Position numbers and translations under genes: made by a program. DNA of 14,097 nucleotides from Prevotella sp. (GTDB taxonomy: Bacteria > Bacteroidota > Bacteroidia > Bacteroidales > Bacteroidaceae): assembly GCA_017442765.1 (NCBI GenBank), contig JAFRZC010000062.1:1-14097 (forward strand). Direction: 5' to 3'. How positions within the stretch are numbered: the first letter of the stretch is position 1; every line of letters starts with the position of its first letter. The notes below the pieces were generated by a model. The model ran no database searches. It saw only the letters and a list, made by a program, of their open reading frames with translations, and was not told the origin of the DNA. Positions 1 to 5,820 of this stretch are shown here, piece by piece.

Positions 1-50
1 CAGAAAAACGTATCTCGCTCATAGTTTAACATTTATGCAACGGACAAACA

Positions 51-85
51 CGGATGAATACTGATATTTTTTCCGTATTCATCCG
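51..85 (-). terminator. Hairpin after the DUF3244-like gene, possible terminator
   Basis: An 11-base perfect inverted repeat (51-61 with 75-85, CGGATGAATAC and its complement) is separated by a 13-base loop. It lies about 20 bases past the stop codon of the gene at 106-489 on the minus strand. No clear U-tract follows it on that strand, so an intrinsic terminator is only possible. The motif ACGGATGAATACGGA also resembles short dispersed repeats I associate with Bacteroidales genomes. Confidence 0.4.
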
Positions 86-105
86 TTGCGGAATTACCAT
101 AGTTT

Positions 106-489
106 TTACAACTCTATCGTTGCGTAGAAGCAGAAGTTTCCGCGCAGGATTTGCAGTTCATACTCACCGACGAGGGTCTCGGGAAGTTCTACCTCTGTTG
201 TGGTTTCATAGAGTTCTTCGGTGTAAACGGCTACGCCCAAAGTATTTACCACCTGCAACGTCGCACCTGCACACCCGCTATATAAATATAAGGTGTGTCC
301 GTCAATAGATACTGATGGCGGCACGACGGGGAATTTGGGACCATCTCCATGTGGTATGGTAGGATCAATGATTGAGACCCCAAACGAAATGTGCAAACTA
401 TCAACATTAGCAGTGTCTGCAAAACTGATTGTGCTTGTACTAAATAGTATGCACAATGCTAAAATTCTAAACAACATATTGTTTCTCAT
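106..489 (-). CDS. Small secreted DUF3244-like protein
   Basis: This 127-residue protein has an N-terminal signal peptide (hydrophobic core around residues 6-22, likely cleavage after SFA at residue 24), so it is exported to the periplasm or beyond. The C-terminal 70 residues form a short beta-rich domain: a 'SIDGHTLYLY' strand, then 'LQVVNTLGVAVYTEEL' and an ending 'GEYELQILRGNFCFYATIEL'. This pattern matches my recollection of the DUF3244 family of short secreted Bacteroidales proteins and also resembles Por-type sorting-tail folds. The mature part is too short to be the tail of a larger enzyme, so it probably acts alone or as a ligand. It lies downstream of, and in the same direction as, the TPR lipoprotein gene at 659-2521, with hairpins in the 169-base gap, so it is probably transcribed separately. 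Function is unknown. The family call rests on pattern only. Confidence 0.75.
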   Translation of the reverse strand: MRNNMLFRILALCILFSTSTISFADTANVDSLHISFGVSIIDPTIPHGDGPKFPVVPPSVSIDGHTLYLYSGCAGATLQVVNTLGVAVYTEELYETTTEVELPETLVGEYELQILRGNFCFYATIEL

Positions 490-517
490 CTTGACATTAT
501 TTTGTTAAATTCTGTCG

Positions 518-525
518 CGAAATTA
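518..525 (-). promoter_or_regulatory. Weak -7-like element upstream of the DUF3244-like gene
   Basis: On the minus strand this reads TAATTTCG, one base away from the Bacteroidetes -7 consensus TAnnTTTG, about 28 bases before the start codon at 489. No TTTG stands at the usual 19-base spacing (the nearest is 16 bases away, at 542-545), so the call is tentative. Confidence 0.3.
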
Positions 526-542
526 TGGAAAAGTAATATATC

Positions 543-579
543 AAAAAAGCCTTTGTAAAAAAATTATTAGGCTTTTTTT
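543..579 (-). terminator. Intrinsic terminator candidate after the TPR lipoprotein gene
   Basis: Arms AAAAAAGCCT (543-552) and its complement (within 569-579) can form a 10-base-pair stem with a 16-base loop. Read on the minus strand, the stem ends in a run of T residues, as in Rho-independent terminators. It lies about 80 bases past the stop codon at 659. A second hairpin (596-618) sits closer to the gene. Confidence 0.6.
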
Positions 580-595
580 AGGCAGTAATCTCTGT

Positions 596-618
596 ATCCC
601 CTTTTTTAAAAAGGGGAT
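596..618 (-). repeat. Palindromic hairpin in the gap after the TPR lipoprotein gene
   Basis: ATCCCCTTTTT and its complement face each other almost without a loop (596-607 and 608-618). It may protect the 3' end of the transcript or assist termination together with the hairpin at 543-579. No T-run follows on the minus strand. Confidence 0.5.
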
Positions 619-658
619 TGCGCAATTCTGTTGTTTTGAAGAACAATGAAAAAAGTTA

Positions 659-2521
659 TCAAAAATAAGTTTTTAGATTTGTCCTAAGCGTTTTAGAATG
701 TTTGTCGTTAAACAGCTTGGTATTTAACTGCACTTTAATCCGGTTGATAGCATCGCTGGGTTTCTCCATCAATATACACATTTCTGCCTCCGAGAAATTA
801 GCCCTGATCAACATACACACACGGATTTGACTTTCCGTAAGACAGTATTCTTTCATGAAAGAACTAAATTGGGGAAAATGTATATGGAAGTTTTTCTCAA
901 AATCTTTCCAGTTCCGTCTGTTCATTCTCTGCTGTGGCTTTCCCTTAGATGGCGTAACAATCTCTTTTGCTAATTCGTAAATATCACTACAGAAGAAAGC
1001 ATTTGCCAACTCTTTTTCTGTTTTCTGATGGAGTTGGGTTTTCAAACCATCTATTTGCTGCAAGTAAGTGTCTATCTGCATTTGCTGTTCTGTCATCAAA
1101 GCCTGATTTTTTGTCAACAATTTCATCTCTAATCTGCGAAGATTCAACTCGTCCACCATACTTGTATAGCTACGCGCAAGCACATTAATTCGATGAAGAC
1201 TGGCTTTTTTCTCTTTATTATACTTGTAGAATCCTACACCAATCATTAAACTTAACATGAAAATAGAAGTAACCAGAATAAGAGCGTTCTCCCTTTTTGT
1301 TATTTCCAATTTCTTTTCTGCCTTAGCTGCTGCTCGCTGACTTCGCTCATATTTATATAGCGCGGATATACGATGAACCTCCTCTGAATTCTTTTGCAAG
1401 AAAGCACTGTCGTTGGCATCTACAAACAATCGGGCATATTTCGCAATGGAGTCGGCATTCCCCTTCTTTTCATAGACAGAAAGAAGACCCTTGTAAGCAG
1501 CCTCATCATAACCCGCAGAAAGTGTCTTGCGAAAATAGACTGTAGCACTATCTACCTTTCCCGTAGCCATAAGATAACGGCCTTTAAGGAAATAAAACAT
1601 TTCCTTGCCACTGGCAATATTCCCAGATTTATCGAAAAGGTTAGACTCTCGCTCATATTTTGTAATGCAACGCCCCGCTTCTTCATATTGTTTGTGGTCA
1701 AGTAGAATGTCTATAGCAGCAGGCAACACTTGAGCTACGTTAGATTTATAGCCATATTTCTCATATAGCTTTGCTGACATCTTTGTTATATAAATCACGC
1801 TATCCCTCTTATTTTGAAAATAATAAGGGCGAAGACGCAATTCATAATTTTGCAAAGCACCTAAAGTGTCTTTGGCTAACCAAGCATAGCGCTCTGCAGC
1901 TTTCCTGTATTCCATTTCATTTTCAAACAGCAGCTGCTGATGGGAAATGGCGGCCATCTGACTATAGACACGGCATAAACGGTAATAGTCGCAGTCGGCA
2001 CTGGTGGTATCTGCGCAGTCGACGGCCTGTTGGTAGCAGTCAAGGGCGCGGGGTGCCTCGCCCATGTCGTGGCAGGCGCGGCCAAGGAGGTAATAGGCCC
2101 GCATGCGCTCGTTGGGGGTGCCGTGGCGGTCGTAGTAACGGACAAGGGCACGCTGGAGCGTATCGGAGCTGAAGACGGTGTCGCACTTGTTCTGCGCGTC
2201 AAGAAGGAGAAGGAGGTAGTAGGCCTCCAACCCACCCCCGGCCCCTCCCAAAGGGAGGGGAGAAGTGTTGGGGAGGGGTAACTTGTCTGAAACTCCCCTC
2301 CCTGTGAGGGCAGGGTGCAGATCGAGGGAGGCTTGGGGGGAGGCTGGTGCTATGCTGTAAAGCAGTTTCAGCGCGCTGTCGGGGCGGGTGCGCATGAGGC
2401 TGTCGGCCGTTCTCATGACCGACTCGGCCCTCTCCTTCTGGGAGGGGTTAGGGGTAGGCCCGCAACCGACGAGGTGGGTGAGCAGCAAGCCGGCAAGGAC
2501 GATATGGACAAGTCTTATCAT
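659..2521 (-). CDS. TPR lipoprotein with transmembrane helix, coiled coil and LuxR-like C-terminus
   Basis: This 620-residue protein is probably a membrane-anchored sensor or regulator. It begins with a lipoprotein signal (lipobox LVGC, lipidated Cys20). Residues 35-380 are helical, with tetratricopeptide-like repeats such as 'MRAYYLLGRACHDMGEAPRA' near 140-159 and 'KEMFYFLKGRYLMATGKVDS' near 306-325. A transmembrane segment lies at about 412-433, followed by a basic stretch and a coiled coil (about 448-505). The last 70 residues contain 'LTESQIRVCMLIRANFSEAE', resembling the LuxR/GerE helix-turn-helix. Known family members place the TPRs outside the inner membrane and the HTH-like end in the cytoplasm. 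The lipobox plus internal helix is odd topologically; the lipobox may be fortuitous or act as a second anchor. Residues 22-31 and about 62-98 look like translated repeat DNA. No receiver or kinase domain is visible. DNA binding is unproven. ATG at 2521 is the only start that keeps the signal sequence. Confidence 0.8.
   Translation of the reverse strand: MIRLVHIVLAGLLLTHLVGCGPTPNPSQKERAESVMRTADSLMRTRPDSALKLLYSIAPASPQASLDLHPALTGRGVSDKLPLPNTSPLPLGGAGGGLEAYYLLLLLDAQNKCDTVFSSDTLQRALVRYYDRHGTPNERMRAYYLLGRACHDMGEAPRALDCYQQAVDCADTTSADCDYYRLCRVYSQMAAISHQQLLFENEMEYRKAAERYAWLAKDTLGALQNYELRLRPYYFQNKRDSVIYITKMSAKLYEKYGYKSNVAQVLPAAIDILLDHKQYEEAGRCITKYERESNLFDKSGNIASGKEMFYFLKGRYLMATGKVDSATVYFRKTLSAGYDEAAYKGLLSVYEKKGNADSIAKYARLFVDANDSAFLQKNSEEVHRISALYKYERSQRAAAKAEKKLEITKRENALILVTSIFMLSLMIGVGFYKYNKEKKASLHRINVLARSYTSMVDELNLRRLEMKLLTKNQALMTEQQMQIDTYLQQIDGLKTQLHQKTEKELANAFFCSDIYELAKEIVTPSKGKPQQRMNRRNWKDFEKNFHIHFPQFSSFMKEYCLTESQIRVCMLIRANFSEAEMCILMEKPSDAINRIKVQLNTKLFNDKHSKTLRTNLKTYF
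2228..2346. repeat. GC-rich palindromic repeat inserted in frame in the TPR lipoprotein gene
   Basis: This stretch is made of C/G-rich arms: CCCCTCCC and complement at 2242-2260, and GGGAGGGGAG at 2253-2262 mirrored at 2293-2302. The outer ends (about 2228-2249 and 2325-2346) are also roughly inverted. It encodes residues 62-98 of the lipoprotein as low-complexity Pro/Leu/Gly-rich sequence ('SPLPLGGAGGG'), between a normal helical segment and 'EAYYLLLLLDAQNK'. It interrupts the fold without breaking the frame. Exact borders and target duplication cannot be fixed from one copy. Confidence 0.75.
2429..2458. repeat. Second, shorter copy of the GC-rich repeat, near the lipobox
   Basis: Read on the minus strand this segment contains ACCCCTAACCCCTCCCAGAA, similar to ACCCCCGGCCCCTCCCAAAG on the plus strand at 2233-2252, so it is an inverted partial copy of the same repeat. 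It encodes 'PTPNPSQKER' (residues 22-31), two residues after lipidated Cys20. Confidence 0.6.
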
Positions 2522-2529
2522 TCTATGTG

Positions 2530-2560
2530 CAAAGGTAGCGATTTCTTTAGAAAAAACAAA
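2530..2560 (-). promoter_or_regulatory. Bacteroidetes-type promoter of the TPR lipoprotein gene
   Basis: On the minus strand TTTG (2557-2560) is followed after exactly 19 bases by TACCTTTG (2530-2537), a full match to the Bacteroidetes -33/-7 consensus. Only 8 bases separate the -7 element from the ATG at 2521. The predicted transcript would have almost no leader, implying leaderless or near-leaderless translation. Confidence 0.75.
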
Positions 2561-2570
2561 ATTGTAGGGG

Positions 2571-2614
2571 AAAAAGAAGTGGCGCGAAGGAAAGGTCTTC
2601 GCGCCACTTCTTTT
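2571..2614 (-). terminator. Strong intrinsic terminator of the M16 peptidase gene
   Basis: A 14-base-pair GC-rich perfect stem (2576-2589 with 2597-2610, GAAGTGGCGCGAAG) with a 7-base loop is followed on the minus strand by TTTTT. It starts about 20 bases past the stop codon at 2632. A-runs and T-runs on both sides extend the pairing. It separates the peptidase gene from the promoter of the next gene. Confidence 0.88.
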
Positions 2615-2631
2615 CTATATAGGTTTCGGAA

Positions 2632-5451
2632 TTATTCCTCGGGCAGCATGACCACCTTGATGCGGTTGCCGGCCTTGATGAACTCACGCATGAAGGCGCA
2701 GATGGTCTCGGGGGTCTGAGCCTGTACGATGGCCTTGTAGTCGGTGTATTCGTCGATACCGTAGCGATCCCACATGTTGATGACACCGTCCCAGAAGGCG
2801 TTGGTCTTGGCATCATCGTCGATGCGCTTGAGCATAAGCTCCTTGGTCTTCTGCAGCATCTCGGCGTCGCAGCTCTCGGCCAGCGCAGGCACCTCAGCTG
2901 CCATGATGCTCATGGCCTCTTCCTTCTTCTCGGGCTTCATGGGGCAATAAGCCAGCACGAGGATGTTGTTGTAGTCGTCGTCCTTGGAGGCACGGCCCAT
3001 GGCTCCGCAGGAGTAGGCGGCACTGGCCTCCTCGCGAATCTTCTTCAGATAGATCATCGAGAGTATCTGTCCGGCGATGTCAGCCTTGATGCTGTTCTCG
3101 AGCGTGTAGGGCATGTCTTGGTTGGTCCAGATCATGTAGGCCGTCGATTTCGGAGTCTCCATCTTGCGGGTGAAGACGTTGTCAATCTGACCTTTCTGGA
3201 TGAACGATACTTTCTTGCCGGCTACGGGTTTACCCTTTGCGGGCAGTGCGGCGAGATACTGGCAGATGAGCGGGCGGATGGTCTCCTCGTCGTAGTTGCC
3301 CACGATGCGGAAGGTCCAGCCCTTGGCACTTGCGGTGCGCTCCTTGGCCATTTGCAGGATGCGGTCGTAGCTGATCTGCGGCAGCGAGGCCATGGTGAGC
3401 GGAGCCATGCGCGGGTTGTGACCATACATGGTAGCGGTGAGCGAGTCGCTGAGTGCCACCTCGGGCGTGAGGTCGCGGTTCTTCAGCTGCACTTCCATCT
3501 GGCTCATCAGCGTGGCGAACGATTTTTCGTCCTTGTTGATGCCGGTGAAGTAGAGGTAGAGCATCTGGAACATGGTCTCGGCATCCTTCGGCGTGCAGTT
3601 GCCGTCGGCGGTCATGTATTTCTCCGACATCTGCAGGTTGGCGTTGGCAATCTTGCCGGCGAGCGCCTTTTCCAATTCTGTCGATGAGAAGTTGCCGAGT
3701 CCGCTGATGCCGATGACATCGTCGAAGACCTTTGTGTTGGTGTAGTCGGCAGGGCCGTAGAGCGAGCTGCCGCCAGGACCGCGACCGTTGAGGATGACCT
3801 GGTCTTTCTTGTAGTCGGTCTTCTTCAGCAATACGCGCACACCGTTGGAGAGCGTCAGCTCGGTGTAGCCGAGTTTGGCGTTGCGCACTTCTTTCTTAAT
3901 AGTGCCGGCCTTGGGCAGGTTGGTGATGAGCGGCTCGTCCTTCACGTTATCGACGAAGGCCTCGACATCGGCCGAGCGGGCTTCGTTGACAGCAGCCAGC
4001 AGGCCCTCTACAGTAGGATATACGGCTCCCTCGGCCTCGTTGTTGAAGTTGATGACCACGGTGTTCCCGTTGGTCTCGGGCACGAGCTCCTTGATGTACT
4101 GGTTGACGGCCTCTACGGGAATGTTTGGCACGAGCTGCGGCATGAGCTGATAGGTGAAGTCGATGCTGGGCATAGGCTCGTTGTTGAGGAAGTGGGCAAG
4201 GCACTCCTGTACGAACTGGCGGCTGTAGCGCTTGTCCTTGTTGGAGTAGATCTTGTCGAGATTGCTCAGGTAGTCGCTCTTGAAGCGGCTGTACTCCGTA
4301 GCGGTGAATCCATGCTCGGCGGCGCGGCGAGCCTCGGTGAAGATGGCCTTCAGTGCAGCCTCGGTCAGCTCGGGCGACTTGGGCTGTGCGTCGAGCATGA
4401 AGGCATCGCAGGTCTTGGCAAAGATGTAGGTGCCGTCCATGGCCGAGGCCGACACGAACGGGCAGTCGTCCTTCTGAGCCACTTCGGCCAGACGCTTGTT
4501 GAGCATGGTCATGGCGGCATCCTTCATATAGTCGTAAACGAGGAAGCCCATGGTTTGCTTGAGCGAGTCGGGGAATACCTCGTGCTTGAACATCAGGTCG
4601 ATGGTGCTCTGGGTCATCTCCTTGTCCTTATCGACGATGATGATGGGCTCGGGCGTGTCGGGCACAGGCTCATCGACAACGGGAATGACGGGGTCGGGAT
4701 TCTTGATCGGGCTGAAGAGCTCCTTGATCCTGGCCTCGGTCTGGTCAACATCAACATCGCCCACGACGATGATACCCTGGTTTGTGGGGTGGTACCACTT
4801 CTCGTAGTAGTCGCGCAGCTCCTGCGGCTTGAAGTTATCGACCACCGACATCAGACCGATGGGATAACGCTCGCCATACTTCGAGCCGGGATAGAGCTTA
4901 GGCAGGTTGCGCTCAAACATACGCGAGCTTGCCGAGGTGCGCAACCGCCACTCCTCGTGGATGACACCGCGTTCCTTGTCAATCTCCTCAGGGTCGAGGG
5001 TCAGTCCGTCGGCCCAGTCGCGCAGGATGAGCAGACAGGAGTCGAGCGCCGACTGACGCGTGGTGGGCACGTTGTCGATGTTATAGACCGTCTGGTCGAT
5101 TGACGTGTAGGCGTTCAGGTCGCGGCCGAACTCCACACCGATGGAGCGCAGCCACTCGATGAGGTCGTTGCCCTTGAAGTTGTCACTGCCGTTGAAGGCC
5201 ATGTGCTCAAGGAAATGGGCCAGACCGCGCTGGCTCTCCTCTTCCTGGATGGAGCCCACCTTCTGGGCAATGTAGAAGTTGGCACGGTGCTCCGGCCAGT
5301 TGTTGTAACGGATGTAGTAGGTCAGACCGTTGTCGAGCTTGCCGATGCGCACGGCATCGTCGAGCGGTACGGGCGGCATCTGCGGCATCTGTGCCTGAGC
5401 CACTGCGGCAACCATCAACAGGGTTGCCAGAATCATTTTTCTAATCTTCAT
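2632..5451 (-). CDS. Secreted M16 family (insulinase/PqqL-type) zinc metallopeptidase
   Basis: This 939-residue protein is a full-length, two-module M16 peptidase, a clam-shaped protease that degrades peptides. A signal peptide (residues 1-20, cleavage after AQA) sends it to the periplasm or outside. The inverted zinc site HxxEH is intact at H79, E82 and H83 ('GLAHFLEHMAFNG'), and the third ligand is most likely E160 in 'DKERGVIHEEW', 77 residues after H83, the insulysin spacing. The N-terminal catalytic half spans about 30-240, an inactive partner domain follows, and the second M16 half starts near residue 530 ('ELTLSNGVRVLLKK'). Length fits the roughly 930-residue Bacteroidetes PqqL-like peptidases. 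It has its own terminator, and a hairpin separates it from the gene before it, so it is probably monocistronic. The natural substrate is not evident. No Shine-Dalgarno sequence precedes the ATG. Confidence 0.93.
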   Translation of the reverse strand: MKIRKMILATLLMVAAVAQAQMPQMPPVPLDDAVRIGKLDNGLTYYIRYNNWPEHRANFYIAQKVGSIQEEESQRGLAHFLEHMAFNGSDNFKGNDLIEWLRSIGVEFGRDLNAYTSIDQTVYNIDNVPTTRQSALDSCLLILRDWADGLTLDPEEIDKERGVIHEEWRLRTSASSRMFERNLPKLYPGSKYGERYPIGLMSVVDNFKPQELRDYYEKWYHPTNQGIIVVGDVDVDQTEARIKELFSPIKNPDPVIPVVDEPVPDTPEPIIIVDKDKEMTQSTIDLMFKHEVFPDSLKQTMGFLVYDYMKDAAMTMLNKRLAEVAQKDDCPFVSASAMDGTYIFAKTCDAFMLDAQPKSPELTEAALKAIFTEARRAAEHGFTATEYSRFKSDYLSNLDKIYSNKDKRYSRQFVQECLAHFLNNEPMPSIDFTYQLMPQLVPNIPVEAVNQYIKELVPETNGNTVVINFNNEAEGAVYPTVEGLLAAVNEARSADVEAFVDNVKDEPLITNLPKAGTIKKEVRNAKLGYTELTLSNGVRVLLKKTDYKKDQVILNGRGPGGSSLYGPADYTNTKVFDDVIGISGLGNFSSTELEKALAGKIANANLQMSEKYMTADGNCTPKDAETMFQMLYLYFTGINKDEKSFATLMSQMEVQLKNRDLTPEVALSDSLTATMYGHNPRMAPLTMASLPQISYDRILQMAKERTASAKGWTFRIVGNYDEETIRPLICQYLAALPAKGKPVAGKKVSFIQKGQIDNVFTRKMETPKSTAYMIWTNQDMPYTLENSIKADIAGQILSMIYLKKIREEASAAYSCGAMGRASKDDDYNNILVLAYCPMKPEKKEEAMSIMAAEVPALAESCDAEMLQKTKELMLKRIDDDAKTNAFWDGVINMWDRYGIDEYTDYKAIVQAQTPETICAFMREFIKAGNRIKVVMLPEE

Positions 5452-5563
5452 AATGTTGTGGTTTAAATAAATTTTATATGTTTATTGATTCTTTTCCTAT
5501 GTTAGACGTTGGACTGTTGAAAAAAGTTACATCGTCGCGCCGTTTTTTTGCTTTTCCGGCATG

Positions 5564-5571
5564 CAAAGGTA
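5564..5571 (-). promoter_or_regulatory. -7 element upstream of the M16 peptidase gene
   Basis: TACCTTTG on the minus strand matches TAnnTTTG and would give a leader of about 105-110 bases. The -33 position falls inside the terminator hairpin at 5582-5622 and has no TTTG, so the promoter may be weak or activator-dependent. Confidence 0.5.
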
Positions 5572-5581
5572 AACATAAAAA

Positions 5582-5622
5582 TAAAGAATGAAGAATTTTT
5601 CCGGAAAATTCTTCATTCTTTA
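5582..5622 (-). terminator. Terminator hairpin after the 56-residue protein gene
   Basis: An 18-base perfect inverted repeat (5582-5599 with 5605-5622) with a 5-base loop lies 17 bases past the stop codon at 5639. On the minus strand it is followed by a T-rich stretch (TTTTTATG). It likely ends the transcript of the two-gene operon 8074-5639. Confidence 0.72.
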
Positions 5623-5638
5623 CGATGCTATGGTCTAA

Positions 5639-5809
5639 TTAGTTCCAGATGCAATCTTTTTCAAGGTCGTCATCTTCTTCATAACCCCAACCCTTCGAAA
5701 GGGCTTGGTCGTTGTCCTGTGAGCCGGAAGATACTGTGACAAGCAGGCTTTCTTCCACCATGTCACGCATTTTAATCATCGGCTTTTGGTATGTCTGTCT
5801 GGTCTTCAT
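5639..5809 (-). CDS. 56-residue acidic small protein, translationally coupled to the secreted protein gene
   Basis: This short gene runs from ATG at 5809 to TAA at 5639. The protein starts with the basic segment 'MKTRQTYQKPMIKMRDM', continues with 'VEESLLVTVSSGSQDND' and ends very acidic and aromatic with 'GWGYEEDDDLEKDCIWN'. It has no signal peptide or membrane helix. The stop codon TAG of the upstream gene lies 9 bases before the start, and an AGGAG motif overlapping that stop sits at good Shine-Dalgarno spacing, unusual in this phylum where such sites are rare. Together these argue for real, coupled translation. From memory, many Prevotella genomes carry short proteins with a K-x-Y-x-K-P opening, a 'LL..S' middle and a variable acidic tail. 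The layout (conserved leader-like half, variable end with Cys and Trp) would also fit a modified-peptide precursor, but no maturation enzyme is nearby. Function is unknown. Confidence 0.75.
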   Translation of the reverse strand: MKTRQTYQKPMIKMRDMVEESLLVTVSSGSQDNDQALSKGWGYEEDDDLEKDCIWN

Positions 5810-5810
5810 A

Positions 5811-5820
5811 TGCTACTCCT
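5811..5820 (-). promoter_or_regulatory. Shine-Dalgarno-like site overlapping the upstream stop codon
   Basis: The minus strand reads TAGGAGTAGCATATG. AGGAG overlaps the TAG that ends the 751-residue protein gene and precedes the ATG at 5809 by 6 bases. Ribosomes finishing the first gene could restart directly, which supports fixed co-expression. Confidence 0.6.

Noticed and set aside
2030..2719. Plus-strand open frames across the lipoprotein gene start
   Set aside because: They arise from the GC-rich repeats and cross a strong terminator and promoter belonging to the minus strand.
4192..5103. 303-residue open frame on the plus strand
   Set aside because: It is antisense to the M16 peptidase, low in complexity and rich in Val, Leu, Gly and His, as expected for a shadow.
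5548..5739. 63-residue plus-strand open frame
   Set aside because: It runs over a terminator hairpin and antisense to the 56-residue gene, and has no ribosome binding or domain support.
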